From Desulfurivibrionaceae bacterium (GTDB lineage: Bacteria > Desulfobacterota > Desulfobulbia > Desulfobulbales > VMSU01): a stretch of 64,000 nucleotides of DNA. The position numbers and the translations under genes are program-made. The stretch is from positions 1-64,000 of the forward strand of contig JAQYVV010000008.1 of NCBI GenBank assembly GCA_030145275.1, given 5' to 3'. Below are positions 9,322 through 18,929 of this stretch, piece by piece (the first letter of the stretch is position 1; each line of letters opens with the position of its first letter). The notes beneath the pieces were generated by a model. It was not told the DNA's origin. It did not search any database and worked only from the letters and a program-made list of their open reading frames with translations.

Positions 9322-9936
9322 ATGAAACGAACTAAGCATATCAACCTGGAGATGATGAGGAAGGATCCTGAAAAACGGTTTCTGCAGCGCCACTTGGCAC
9401 TTGGTATGGCTGTAGCCACCTTGGCAGGATGCAGTAATCAGGAGGAGGTCAGTATTGTCAATTCAGTTGCGGAGTGTGCCGCCAACACCGAGCTAAATAT
9501 AGGGGAGTGCGAAGCCGCCTATCAAAAGGCCTTGGATGAGGCGGAGCGTACTGGTCCTAAATATAATTCCAACGCTCAGTGTGAAACTGAATTTGGTCCT
9601 GGACAGTGTACGCAAAGCCGCAGTGGTGGCATCTTTATGCCGATGATGACTGGATTTATGGTCGGTCAAATGTTATCTGGCAATAACCGCTACCGGGGCT
9701 CAAGCTTTAACCCGGTTTATCGCTACAATAGGCCGAACTCTTCGCTGCACAATCGCATTATGACCGCAGATGGAACCGTTATTGGCACTTCAGGGCAGCG
9801 CTCATACCGGGTAGACAAATCCACTATGAAAGCCAAGCCAACAGCCACCAGAACAATTTCTCGTGGAGGCTTTGGTTCTGTTGCTTCAGCAAAATCCAAC
9901 TGGGGTGGCGGCAGATCAAGCAGCTGGGGAGGGTAG
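9322..9936 (+). CDS. yjfM: DUF1190 lipoprotein-like protein (YjfM-like)
   Basis: A 204-residue protein starting MKRTKHINLEMMRKDPEK; GTG or ATG starts a few codons upstream are possible. The N-terminus is long and basic, then a hydrophobic stretch ends in LAGCSN, a lipobox-like site (Cys ~37). DUF1190 proteins (E. coli YgiB, YjfM) share this layout. Two cysteine-containing repeats (ECAANTELNIGECEAAY; QCETEFGPGQC) and a Gly/Ser-rich tail ending SSSWGG follow. Its position directly before an ATP-grasp ligase mirrors E. coli ygiB-ygiC and yjfM-yjfC. The substrate is unknown. Confidence 0.82.
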   Translation: MKRTKHINLEMMRKDPEKRFLQRHLALGMAVATLAGCSNQEEVSIVNSVAECAANTELNIGECEAAYQKALDEAERTGPKYNSNAQCETEFGPGQCTQSRSGGIFMPMMTGFMVGQMLSGNNRYRGSSFNPVYRYNRPNSSLHNRIMTADGTVIGTSGQRSYRVDKSTMKAKPTATRTISRGGFGSVASAKSNWGGGRSSSWGG

Positions 9937-9940
9937 GTTC

Positions 9941-11107
9941 ATGCTGCGCATACCTATCAAGGAAAGGCCAGACTGGGAAGCTAAGGCCGAGGAGTTTGGT
10001 TTTAAGTTTCACTCCATGCACGGAGAGCGTTATTGGGACGAACGAGCCTATTATCAATTTTCTTTGCAGCAAATAGAGCGTGATATTGAAGCGCCAACCG
10101 AGGACGTGCACCAGATGTGTTTGGCTGTCGTTGAGAAGGTTATCGCTGATGATGAGCTTATGCATCGCTTCTGTATTCCGCAAAGCCACTGGGGTTTTAT
10201 CCGTAATTCCTGGCTGAACGGTGATCCAAGCCTCTATTCCCGCCTTGATTTTGCCTATTCTGGCACTGGCCATGCGAAGCTTTACGAAAACAATGCAGAT
10301 ACTCCCACCAGTACTTATGAAAGTGGCTTCTGGCAGTGGCTGTGGCTGCAGGATAATGTTGACTCTGGTCTGTTGCCAAGGCATGCGGATCAATTCAATA
10401 GCCTGCAGGAAAAGCTGATTAATCGCTTCAAAGACCTGCAGTACTTGACTCCTGACCGCGAGCTCCATTTTAGCTGTTGCAAAGATACCGAAGAGGATCG
10501 CGGTACCGTTCAATATCTTGAGGATTGTGCCAAAGCTGCCGGTATCAACACCAAGTTTGTCTATGTCGAAGATATTGGTCGTGACCAGAAAGGAAATTTC
10601 AGCGATCTGCAAGAGCAGGTAGTCACTTGGATGTTTAAACTATACCCCTGGGAATTCATGTTCCGTGAAGAGTTTGGCGGATTGTTGGGGACCAATAACC
10701 TTCGTTGGCTTGAACCACCCTGGAAAAGCATTATTTCCAACAAAGCATTGCTGCCTCTGCTGTGGAAAATGTTCCCCAAACACCCCAATCTACTGCCTGC
10801 ATTCTTTGAGGATGAACTTCATTTGGCCGATGCTTCTGATTCCATGGTAAAAAAACCAATATTTGCCAGGGAAGGCGCCAATATTACGATCCTTCGCAAC
10901 AAAGCAGAAGTAGCTTCATCTTCTGGTCCTTATGGCTCGGAAGGTTACATCTATCAGGCCACCCATATGCTGCCTAAATTTGCTGAAAAATATACCCTGA
11001 TTGGCAGCTGGTTGGTTGACGATGAAGCTGCGGGGATCTCTGTGCGTGAGGACTCTGGACCAATTACCCAGGATATGAGCCGATACCTTCCTCATATTAT
11101 ACTCTAG
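9941..11107 (+). CDS. yjfC: Glutathionylspermidine synthase-like ATP-grasp ligase (YjfC-like)
   Basis: A 388-residue ligase of the glutathionylspermidine synthase C-terminal (GSP_synth) family. It lacks the amidase domain of E. coli Gss, so it matches YjfC/YgiC. ATP-grasp signatures include the metal/substrate loop KLYENNADTPTS (~109-120) and a C-terminal PIFAREGANITI segment. The substrate of the YjfC branch is unknown; ligation of a polyamine or amine to a peptide-like acceptor is the family reaction. The start is the ATG at 9941, 7 nt after GGGGAGGG and 5 nt past the previous stop. It is the last gene of the operon, and no clear intrinsic terminator follows. Confidence 0.85.
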   Translation: MLRIPIKERPDWEAKAEEFGFKFHSMHGERYWDERAYYQFSLQQIERDIEAPTEDVHQMCLAVVEKVIADDELMHRFCIPQSHWGFIRNSWLNGDPSLYSRLDFAYSGTGHAKLYENNADTPTSTYESGFWQWLWLQDNVDSGLLPRHADQFNSLQEKLINRFKDLQYLTPDRELHFSCCKDTEEDRGTVQYLEDCAKAAGINTKFVYVEDIGRDQKGNFSDLQEQVVTWMFKLYPWEFMFREEFGGLLGTNNLRWLEPPWKSIISNKALLPLLWKMFPKHPNLLPAFFEDELHLADASDSMVKKPIFAREGANITILRNKAEVASSSGPYGSEGYIYQATHMLPKFAEKYTLIGSWLVDDEAAGISVREDSGPITQDMSRYLPHIIL

Positions 11108-11179
11108 CAGGTTGTCCGAGATAGCTACCCGACGTCGTTTCTTTTGCCTTTAGCTGCTAACACCCCACAGGGGGGTATA

Positions 11180-11249
11180 AGTACCTTCACGAAATTCTTT
11201 TTAAAAAACAGGTAAGTGAAAACTCTGAGAAAAGAATTTCTAAGGTACT
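11180..11249. repeat. Long imperfect hairpin in the leader of the SDR gene
   Basis: AGTACCTT-cac-GAAATTCTTTT (11180-11201) is complementary to AAAAGAATTTC-t-AAGGTACT (11230-11249), giving a 19-bp stem with a small asymmetric internal loop and a ~28-nt apical loop. It ends 30 nt before the GTG start and has no U tract, so it is not a simple terminator. A leader structure or repeat remnant is possible. Confidence 0.5.
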
Positions 11250-11279
11250 AATATTTACACCCAAAAAGGGAGAGTAGTT

Positions 11280-12041
11280 GTGAAGAAAACAATTTGTATA
11301 ACTGGCGCCACTTCAGGCTTTGGTGAGGCCTGCGCTCGACTGTTTGCCAGACACAATTGGCAATTGATATTAACAGGACGGCGACTCAAGAGACTGGAGA
11401 AGTTGAAGCAGGAACTGGATACAGAAATTCATATCATTGTACATGATATTCGTGACCGAGAGGCAGTTAAAAAAGATGTGGATAATTTGCCGGAACAGTT
11501 TAGTTCTGTTGATGTCCTGGTTAATAATGCAGGTCTTGCCCTTGGCCTGGGACCAGCGCAGGATGCGGATCTTGACCAGTGGGAGACCATGGTTGATACC
11601 AACATCAAGGGACTTATTTATTGTACCCGATTTTTCCTCCCTCTTATGACTCAGAAAAACAGCGGTCATATTATCAATATAGGCTCTGTCGCCGGCAACT
11701 GGCCCTATCCTGGCGGCAACGTCTATGGTGCCACGAAGGCATTTGTGAAGCAGTTTGGCAATAATCTAAGAACGGACCTGCTTGGCACTAACATAAGGGT
11801 CTCTAATATTGAACCTGGACTTGCTGAAACTGAATTTTCACTTGTTCGCCTCAGCGGTGACAAAGAAAAAGCCGATGGGATTTACACGGGTACAAAGCCG
11901 CTCACCGGTGAGGATATCGCTGAAATTGTTTTATGGGTCACCAGTCAGCCTCCCCATGTCAATGTCAACCGTGTTGAGGTTATGCCAGTCTGCCAGAGCT
12001 GCGGACCATTCGCAATTCACCGGGATAAAGAGTTTTCTTGA
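11280..12041 (+). CDS. ydfG: SDR-family NADP-dependent oxidoreductase, YdfG-like
   Basis: A 253-residue short-chain dehydrogenase. The cofactor motif TGATSGFG (~7-14) is followed by Arg-containing TGRRLKRLEKL, which favours NADP. NNAG (~87-90), a catalytic Ser in IGSVAG (~138) and YGATK (~153-157) complete the SDR set. The C-terminal end PHVNVNRVEVMPVCQS is typical of YdfG, which oxidises 3-hydroxy acids and serine. The start is GTG at 11280, preceded by AAAAAGGGAGAG. It is monocistronic, between the yjf-like operon and ssb. Confidence 0.85.
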   Translation: MKKTICITGATSGFGEACARLFARHNWQLILTGRRLKRLEKLKQELDTEIHIIVHDIRDREAVKKDVDNLPEQFSSVDVLVNNAGLALGLGPAQDADLDQWETMVDTNIKGLIYCTRFFLPLMTQKNSGHIINIGSVAGNWPYPGGNVYGATKAFVKQFGNNLRTDLLGTNIRVSNIEPGLAETEFSLVRLSGDKEKADGIYTGTKPLTGEDIAEIVLWVTSQPPHVNVNRVEVMPVCQSCGPFAIHRDKEFS

Positions 12042-12199
12042 GTTTAAAAAAAAACTATTTTGGGTGTTTATTTTTACCGATTCATGTATAAAAGATGGTA
12101 AATTTTTATACTGCTTAACAAGCTAAAACCCGTTATTTTGTCTTAACCGACATTCGTAAAGATACCCCCAATATATGGACATGACTAAAGGAGCAAAAA

Positions 12200-12610
12200 A
12201 TGATTAATAAGGCTATTCTCATAGGAAACCTTGGTGCGGATCCTGAGGTACGTTACACCCAGACTGGTACGGCTGTTGCCAATTTCACTATTGCAACAAC
12301 TGAATCTTGGGTGAAAGAAGGCACGAAGGAAGAAAAGACTGAGTGGCATCGTATTGTTGCTTTTGGCCGTCTTGGTGAAATTTGTGGAGAGTATCTGTCC
12401 AAAGGATCTAAGGTCTACATTGAAGGAAGAATTCAGACCAGACAGTGGGACGATAAAGACGGCAATAAACGTTACACCACCGAAATCGTGGCCAGGGAGA
12501 TGAAAATGCTCTCTCCAAAGAATGCAGGAGGTAACGCAGGTGGTGGGGGAGGCGGCTACGAGGAACCTCCTATGCCTGAGCCGATAATGGGGGATGATGT
12601 CCCGTTTTGA
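12200..12610 (+). CDS. ssb: Single-stranded DNA-binding protein
   Basis: A 136-residue SSB with the OB fold in residues 1-105: [21 protein letters not shown] at the start, [13 protein letters not shown], then [24 protein letters not shown] short Gly-rich linker leads to the acidic tip MGDDVPF, the conserved tail that recruits replication and repair partners. AAAGGAG lies 7 nt before the ATG. A strong terminator follows at 12642-12668, so it is a single-gene unit. Confidence 0.97.
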   Translation: MINKAILIGNLGADPEVRYTQTGTAVANFTIATTESWVKEGTKEEKTEWHRIVAFGRLGEICGEYLSKGSKVYIEGRIQTRQWDDKDGNKRYTTEIVAREMKMLSPKNAGGNAGGGGGGYEEPPMPEPIMGDDVPF

Positions 12611-12641
12611 GATATACATAAAGTGTAAATTATTCCCCCCC

Positions 12642-12668
12642 AAAACCCGCTTTAGTAGCGGGTTTTTT
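12642..12668 (+). terminator. Intrinsic terminator of ssb
   Basis: The hairpin AAAACCCGCT / AGCGGGTTTTTT with a 4-5 nt loop and a T-rich tail begins 32 nt after the ssb stop. Confidence 0.9.
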
Positions 12669-12817
12669 GTTTTTTGAGATTTTTCTTTATCGGAAGCATT
12701 TTGATTTGAGGTAATGCACCCAGCTACATATTCACTCACTCCCGAAACCCACTGCTAGCTCCTGATATTCTTTTGATTTTACTCGCTTGTTTTTTACCAG
12801 TATTAATCCATATGTTT

Positions 12818-12847
12818 GTACATGTAACTGGCCTGAGTTACATGTAC
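12818..12847. promoter_or_regulatory. 12-bp perfect inverted repeat upstream of CHASE kinase
   Basis: GTACATGTAACT and AGTTACATGTAC flank GGCCTG. It sits in the ~460-bp gap between the ssb terminator and the kinase, 285 bp before the kinase start. With no T tract, an operator for a dimeric regulator is more likely than a terminator. Nothing else is evident in this gap except AT-rich promoter-like sequence. Confidence 0.4.
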
Positions 12848-13131
12848 GACATCTTCTGTTTTCTCCCCAATCCCCTTTCTTATATTTCTGTACATCAAAT
12901 CCATCAAGATATTTTTAACCTTGCATTTGAACATCAAAAAATCGCATAATATTTAGTAGGGATTTTGCTAACCCTTTTTATTAAGTTGTAGGTTTGGCAC
13001 TGTTTCCTATGATGGATGGCGGTTACTATCAGCCATTAATCCTTTGAAAAAATAGACAGTTTTTGGAAGTTAACTAGTTAAGATGGTTCTATCCATCCAT
13101 TGAAAAACTTTTATTAAGGATCCGTTTTGTT

Positions 13132-16100
13132 ATGGGTATAGAAATAAAACGATATGTATCTCCCACAGCTATGGGCTTTTATAGCAGCTTATTGTTAATT
13201 CTGTTTTTTCTTTTGGTTGGATATTTTGAACAACAACGCTCACAAGCTGCTCAACACTCGCAAACTACCGATAAACTGAGCCATCTCAAGTCAAAGCTTG
13301 AAGCTGCTATAAACTCCAACATATATCTAACTGATGGCCTGATAAGCTTTGTTGCTACCCATCCTGAACTGGAGCAGGATACCTTCCATCGAATTGCAAA
13401 TAATTTACTACATCGCCATAATTATATACGTAATATTGGCCTTGCACCCAACAATATCATATCTTTTATCCATCCCATAAAAGGCAATGAAAAAGCATTG
13501 GGGCTGAATTATGCCGAAAATAAAAAACAATGGCCAGCTGTAAAAAAAGCTATTGATGCAAACAAAACCGTAGTCGCTGGTCCTGTTAACTTAGTACAAG
13601 GTGGCAGGGCTTTTATCAGTAGAACGCCAATCTATATTGATGCCAATGGTTCAAACATAGACAAACAGTACTGGGGATTGGCAAGTATTGTTATTGACCA
13701 AAAGCAGTTGCTTGGCGCAGCTGATTTTTATAATCCACGGCTGGATATAAGAGTGGCAATCCGAGGAGTTGATGGCCTTGGAAAGTATGGTGGTTTTATC
13801 GATGGAGAACAAAATATCTTCAATGAAACCCCAGTTGTGTTGGATGTACAACTTCCTGGAGGGGGGGAATGGCAACTAGCGGCTTTGCCAAAAGAAGGTT
13901 GGGGGGAATTATCTCCTTACCAAAAATGGATCTTCACTGGTGGCGGAATTCTATCGCTCTTTGTGGGATTCACTGTGTTCATATGGCTTAACACGCGGCT
14001 CAATTACCAACAAAAACTTATTAATGAAAGTGAAGCACTTGCGCGAAGCGAAAAAAAATATCGAGCATTGATTAATACTACTGATACTGGTTATCTCATC
14101 TGTGATCAAGATGGTAACGTAGTCGATGCCAATCAGGAATATGTTCGTCTGACAGGTCACGGGTGTCTCGATGATATTTTGGGAAAAAATATCATTGGGT
14201 GGACAGCGCCGCATGATCTGGAGAGAAATGCTTCGGAAATAAAAACATGCATGGAGCAAGGTTTTGTTAAAAACCTAGAACTTGACTATGAACATAGCGA
14301 TGGCACCTTGATGCCTATTGAGATCAATGCAAAAGTTGTTGAGGCAGAAGGTGGTGGAAAAATAATAGCTCTTTGCCGTGATATAACAGACCGCAAGAAG
14401 GCTGAAGAATTGTTACGGGAGAAAGAACGCTTTCAGGAGCAGCTGCTCAACGACATGATTGCATTTGTTGCAGTGTTGAATCCGGACGGGGAAGTCATAT
14501 TTGTAAACAATACGCCGCTGAAGGTGGGTGGACTAAAACTGGAAGATGTAGTTGGCAAGAAGTTTTTCGATGTTTCTTGGTGGACTTACTCCGATAAAGT
14601 CCGTGACATGGTTGTTCACGATATTGAGCAGTGTTCATCTGGGAAGACTCTGGTACATGATGTTCAAATTAAGAAAGCAGATGGCACCTTGATGTGGATA
14701 GAATACAGCATGCACCCAATTCTCGACATGAACGGCAATGTTCAGTACTTGATTCCTGAAGGGCGTGATATCAGCGTTCGGAAAATTATGGAAAATGAAC
14801 TAACCAAGGCTAAGAATGAGGCAGAGATGGCCAGCCGGACCAAATCTGAATTTTTAGCCAATATGAGCCATGAAATACGAACCCCGATGAACGCTATTAC
14901 CGGGTTTATAGACCTTACCCTGGAAGAGGAGATTTCTCCCAAAGTCATGAGAAATCTCAATATTGTAAAAACATCTACTCGTTCTCTTTTAGGTATAATT
15001 AACGATATTTTGGATTTCAGCAAAATTGACTCGGGAAAACTGGTAATTGAAAATATTGATTTTACCTTGCATGACATTCTCCTCAACTTAGAGATAATGT
15101 TTCGAGAAAAAGCAGCGGAGAGAGGAAATAAGTTTATCGTAAAGACTAGCAATGATGTTCCCGACGCCTTAATTGGCGATCCGCTCCGTTTAGGCCAAGT
15201 ATTTGTCAACGTGGTGGCCAATGCAATAAAGTTTACCAGTGACGGTGAAGTTTCATTGGTTGTATCTTGTGGCGAAAGATATGAGGACAGGGTTCTGCTA
15301 CAGTTTTCGGTTAGGGATACTGGGATTGGCATTGCTAAAGAGAAACTCGATAACATTTTCAATGCGTTCACTCAAGCCGACAGTTCAATAACCAGGAAGC
15401 ATGGCGGTACTGGTTTAGGGCTTACAATAACCAGAAAATTAGTCAAATTGATGGGTGGCGACCTCAGTGTGAGCAGTACCTTGGGTGAAGGCACTGTTTT
15501 TACATTTTCTCTGGACATGGGGGTTCAGGTAGATGATGAGCAACAACTTGGCACGTTTGATTTCCAAGGCAAGAAAATCCTCATTGTTGATGATGATATC
15601 CAGGTTTCACAGGTGCACCAAAAGATGTTGCAGAGGAGCGGCATTGATGTTGAACTCGCCGAGTTCCCCAGCTCGGCCATGGAAAAGTTGCGGCGTGCCA
15701 CGAAGGAGAATAATCCTTTTGACTTAGTGTTGATGGATTTTATGATGCAGGAGCAAGATGGCATAACTACTGCTAAAGAAATCAAGAATGATCCTCTTTT
15801 GGCAGAGACACCAGTCGTACTTTTAACCGGGTATGGATCTGAATTATTGAAACAGAGGGCTACGGAGGTCTCAATAAGTGCCTATCTCCACAAACCGATC
15901 AGCAGAGAACTTCTACTTGACAATATTCAGATGATTCTAACCAAAAATCGAAATCTACATGCGGCCCAAGAAAAATCTAGCCCCAAACAACTGTTTGCAG
16001 GTCACAAAATATTGCTAGTTGAGGATAATGAGTTTAACGTTATGCTGGCCAAGGAGATATTGGAGAAAGCCGAATTCACTGTTGAGGAGGCTAGTAACGG

Positions 16101-16752
16101 CAGAGAAGCACTAGAAACGATAAATACGAGCTTTGATGCAGTTCTTATGGATGTTCAGATGCCGGAAATGGACGGATTTGAAGCAACACGACTGATCAGG
16201 CAACAACCACAATTTGCAAAGACACCAATTATCGCCATGACCGCCCATGCAATAAGTGGTTATCGGCAAAAATGTATCGATGCCGGAATGAATGACTATA
16301 TTACAAAACCTTTTCGGCCAGATGAACTTTTTGCTGTGCTTTCGCACAATATGTCGCAATCTAAGGAGGAAGGAAAGAGCATCAGGCACAGTGCCCAGGA
16401 AAAATGTTGTGATGATGACCTGAGCATAGACCCCCAACAGATTAGTCAACATCTTCAAAAAAAATATGGGTTCAGTTCTGCAAAAGCTGATATGCTTTTG
16501 CATTGTTCAAAAAAAACATTAACTGAATGTCTTTGTAAGGCTGAGGAGTGCTTGGTGCAAAGTGATTTCGATTCATTAAGTTTTTCGGGGCATACTATGA
16601 AAGGAATATTAGGTAATTTAGGTCTTGCCCAGTTGGCATCAGTTGCCGAAAGGATTGAGAAGCGACAGGTCAGAAAGACTGAGGAACAAGGAGGTTCCTT
16701 GCGACAACAACTTCAAATGTTGAAAAATTCTCTTTCAACATTTATTAATTAG
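13132..16752 (+). CDS. CHASE/PAS hybrid histidine kinase with two receivers and HPt domain
   Basis: A membrane-bound phosphorelay sensor of 1206 residues. Order: membrane helix (~13-30), periplasmic CHASE domain (~40-260, NIGLAPNNIISFIHP and RAFISRTPIY motifs), membrane helix (~267-287), two PAS domains (~305-420, ~430-560), HisKA with His580 (NMSHEIRTPMN), HATPase_c (GTGLGLTI), receiver 1 (Asp869 in LMDFMMQ), receiver 2 (Asp1007 in LMDVQMPEMDG) and a C-terminal HPt with His1154 (SFSGHTMKG). All four relay residues are present, so a complete internal His-Asp-His relay is possible. CHASE ligands vary and are not predictable here. A convergent terminator follows at 16876-16912. Confidence 0.92.
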   Translation: MGIEIKRYVSPTAMGFYSSLLLILFFLLVGYFEQQRSQAAQHSQTTDKLSHLKSKLEAAINSNIYLTDGLISFVATHPELEQDTFHRIANNLLHRHNYIRNIGLAPNNIISFIHPIKGNEKALGLNYAENKKQWPAVKKAIDANKTVVAGPVNLVQGGRAFISRTPIYIDANGSNIDKQYWGLASIVIDQKQLLGAADFYNPRLDIRVAIRGVDGLGKYGGFIDGEQNIFNETPVVLDVQLPGGGEWQLAALPKEGWGELSPYQKWIFTGGGILSLFVGFTVFIWLNTRLNYQQKLINESEALARSEKKYRALINTTDTGYLICDQDGNVVDANQEYVRLTGHGCLDDILGKNIIGWTAPHDLERNASEIKTCMEQGFVKNLELDYEHSDGTLMPIEINAKVVEAEGGGKIIALCRDITDRKKAEELLREKERFQEQLLNDMIAFVAVLNPDGEVIFVNNTPLKVGGLKLEDVVGKKFFDVSWWTYSDKVRDMVVHDIEQCSSGKTLVHDVQIKKADGTLMWIEYSMHPILDMNGNVQYLIPEGRDISVRKIMENELTKAKNEAEMASRTKSEFLANMSHEIRTPMNAITGFIDLTLEEEISPKVMRNLNIVKTSTRSLLGIINDILDFSKIDSGKLVIENIDFTLHDILLNLEIMFREKAAERGNKFIVKTSNDVPDALIGDPLRLGQVFVNVVANAIKFTSDGEVSLVVSCGERYEDRVLLQFSVRDTGIGIAKEKLDNIFNAFTQADSSITRKHGGTGLGLTITRKLVKLMGGDLSVSSTLGEGTVFTFSLDMGVQVDDEQQLGTFDFQGKKILIVDDDIQVSQVHQKMLQRSGIDVELAEFPSSAMEKLRRATKENNPFDLVLMDFMMQEQDGITTAKEIKNDPLLAETPVVLLTGYGSELLKQRATEVSISAYLHKPISRELLLDNIQMILTKNRNLHAAQEKSSPKQLFAGHKILLVEDNEFNVMLAKEILEKAEFTVEEASNGREALETINTSFDAVLMDVQMPEMDGFEATRLIRQQPQFAKTPIIAMTAHAISGYRQKCIDAGMNDYITKPFRPDELFAVLSHNMSQSKEEGKSIRHSAQEKCCDDDLSIDPQQISQHLQKKYGFSSAKADMLLHCSKKTLTECLCKAEECLVQSDFDSLSFSGHTMKGILGNLGLAQLASVAERIEKRQVRKTEEQGGSLRQQLQMLKNSLSTFIN

Positions 16753-16875
16753 AGCATGAAATACTAATATTTATAGTTGAAAATGGTACGAATGAAAATC
16801 TTACTACTATGACACTGAACATCAAGACTCTCAACATTTCCAGCTAGCCCAAAAATGTGATATGGAAACTAAAAT

Positions 16876-16912
16876 AAAAAAAAGGCCTGGAATTTATCCA
16901 GGCCTTTTTTTT
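16876..16912. terminator. Bidirectional intrinsic terminator
   Basis: AAAAAAGGCCTGG and CCAGGCCTTTTTT flank AATTTAT, with A and T tracts on both sides. It serves the CHASE kinase and the convergent pycB transcript. Confidence 0.92.
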
Positions 16913-16936
16913 ATTCCTCGTGAAGATAGTTAGGTT

Positions 16937-18844
16937 TTAATCTGTCACGATCTTGACTATTTTATCTCCCGGTTTGAGAGCTTGCCCCAGGTCGGTGGAG
17001 ATTTTTTCAATTTTACCAGCAACTTCGCTGTTGACAGGGGTTTGCATCTTCATGGCTTCCAGAATGACTAGGGTGTCGCCCACTGCAACATCTTGACCTT
17101 CTTCAACCTTTATATCGCTCACATTTGCTGAGAATGGGGCTCGGACATCGCCGACACTGGCAAGTTCCTCAATCTCCTCTTTGCTCAGCTCTATGGCCTT
17201 TGCTGTACCGCCTGCGGCAATCTCTTCCTGGAAGGTGTACATTCTCTGGTGGTGGTCAACATTGAGATAGACATTCCAGTCGCCGCTCTCTTCGTTCTTC
17301 TGTTCAGGACCAATTTCAAGAATATGTTGTTTGCCTTCATGGTCTTTAAACTCAAGGGTATCTCCAAGGGCAAAACCACCCCTTTTCAGGAGAATACTTG
17401 GGGGCAGGACATATACCTTGCCGAATTTTTCTTCGAATTTAAAGAAATCAACGGCATCATTTGGATGCTGGAGGTAGAGAACTAGTTGGTGCTCGGTTGG
17501 TTCATGGCCAAGACGTTTGGTGAGATTGGCTCTTTCCTGTTCAATATCCATGTCTTCGATATCTTCGACTCCACCCTCTTGTTCAAGGATTTCACGCCAG
17601 TTTTCTCCGAAGATTTTTTCGTATATCCACTCTGCAGGTTGATAGAAAGGGAATGGCCCATATTTTCCGAGGAGCAGATTCTTCAGGTCACCTGATGGAT
17701 TTCCGTATCGATCTCCACCTAAAACATTGCTGACCGCTGTTGTCCAGATAATCTGTGAACCAGGGGTTACACTCCAGTAGTTGCCCAGCTCAATTTGGAC
17801 TTTGGGTAACTCGTCGTGGAGGATGTCTGGCATTTTGTCGAGGAACTCACCTTTGACCGCTTGTTCAAAGCTGCTGCCCATCGCCCCTCCAGGAAGTTTG
17901 TGGATCTGCACTGTCGGTGAAAAGCCTTTGAACTGAGACTCAAAATATTCATAATGTTCCCGTTCATTGCGAAGCACCTCTGAGGTTTCGATAACTGCGG
18001 CAACATCGATACCTTCGGCTTCTTTGCCATAATCTTTTAATGTATCAATAACCGTGAGAATTGGTGGAGGACCATAGAAGCCCGTGAAAGCATGATCAGC
18101 TGCATCGACAATTTCAGCACCGTTGATGACGGCAGCGGTGATCCTGCCAACATCGTTTCCATCCGTATTGTGGCCATGGTAGTGAATAACCAGCTCCGGG
18201 TATTTCTGCTTGATGGCGGAAACCAGATCGCCAATTCGTTTGGGAGTGCCAAGGCCACCATGGTTTTTGATGCAGAGGAGAATCTCTTCTCCGGTTACGT
18301 CTAATATCTCTTGAACCTTTTTTACGTAAAAATCATCTGTGTGCTCAGGCCCTGTGGAGAAACAGATACATGGCTCAAGTATCTTGCCAGCTGTTTGCAC
18401 CTCTTCGAAAACTGCCTGCATGTTGGGGATGTGGTTCATGAAGTCGAACACGCGCCAGACATCGACATACTTGGCGAACTCTTTAACCGTTTTCCGAATG
18501 ACGTTTTGAGGGTAGGGACGATAACCAAAGAGATTAACGCCTCTGCACAGAGTCTGGAACATGGTGTTTGGCATTTGTTCGCGCAGCAGTTCCAGTTTCA
18601 GGAATGGGTCAACCTGTTTCCTGAGAATGTCAACATGAACAGAGGCTCCGCCAGTAATCTCAAGGGCAAAGTAGTTGGCTTTTTCACGCGCTTTAGCCGC
18701 CAGCAGGTCGGTGTGTAGTAGTATTCTGTTTTTGAAGTCGGACTGGGAAAGATCTCTGGCTGTATTACAGATAAAATATCCCTCGGCCTTACGGATACTC
18801 TTTATAACTTCGGTTATATTCATACCTTGAACAATTCGTTCCAT
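16937..18844 (-). CDS. pycB: Pyruvate carboxylase subunit B (carboxyltransferase + biotin carrier)
   Basis: A 635-residue protein that transfers carboxyl from biotin to pyruvate to make oxaloacetate. Order: HMGL-like TIM barrel (~10-300, with metal-ligand motif HYHGHNTDGN), PYC_OADA conserved region (~320-500) and a C-terminal biotinyl domain with EAMKMQTPV, whose Lys (~603) carries biotin. AAAGGAG precedes the ATG by 6 nt. It lies 85 bp downstream of the biotin carboxylase subunit and no oadB/oadG sodium-pump genes are adjacent. A two-subunit pyruvate carboxylase is therefore preferred over an oxaloacetate decarboxylase alpha subunit, though the two are close in sequence. Confidence 0.85.
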   Translation of the reverse strand: MERIVQGMNITEVIKSIRKAEGYFICNTARDLSQSDFKNRILLHTDLLAAKAREKANYFALEITGGASVHVDILRKQVDPFLKLELLREQMPNTMFQTLCRGVNLFGYRPYPQNVIRKTVKEFAKYVDVWRVFDFMNHIPNMQAVFEEVQTAGKILEPCICFSTGPEHTDDFYVKKVQEILDVTGEEILLCIKNHGGLGTPKRIGDLVSAIKQKYPELVIHYHGHNTDGNDVGRITAAVINGAEIVDAADHAFTGFYGPPPILTVIDTLKDYGKEAEGIDVAAVIETSEVLRNEREHYEYFESQFKGFSPTVQIHKLPGGAMGSSFEQAVKGEFLDKMPDILHDELPKVQIELGNYWSVTPGSQIIWTTAVSNVLGGDRYGNPSGDLKNLLLGKYGPFPFYQPAEWIYEKIFGENWREILEQEGGVEDIEDMDIEQERANLTKRLGHEPTEHQLVLYLQHPNDAVDFFKFEEKFGKVYVLPPSILLKRGGFALGDTLEFKDHEGKQHILEIGPEQKNEESGDWNVYLNVDHHQRMYTFQEEIAAGGTAKAIELSKEEIEELASVGDVRAPFSANVSDIKVEEGQDVAVGDTLVILEAMKMQTPVNSEVAGKIEKISTDLGQALKPGDKIVKIVTD

Positions 18845-18929
18845 GGTAACTCCTTTTTGCTTTTTACGAGAATATCGAAATAAAAGTTGATTGTCGTTTC
18901 GTGGGTAAATCTGTTAGCGCCATTAAGAA

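Noticed and set aside
9824-10612. 262-residue minus-strand ORF
   Set aside because: It lies entirely opposite the DUF1190 and ATP-grasp genes, has no family features, and is a reverse-frame shadow.
14742-15371. 209-residue minus-strand ORF
   Set aside because: It lies opposite the conserved HisKA and HATPase region of the CHASE kinase; low-complexity Ser/Ile composition marks it as a shadow.
16937-18844. Oxaloacetate decarboxylase alpha subunit (Na+ pump)
   Set aside because: No beta or gamma subunit genes are nearby, and the gene is paired with a biotin carboxylase, so pyruvate carboxylase subunit B fits better. Sequence alone does not fully exclude the decarboxylase.
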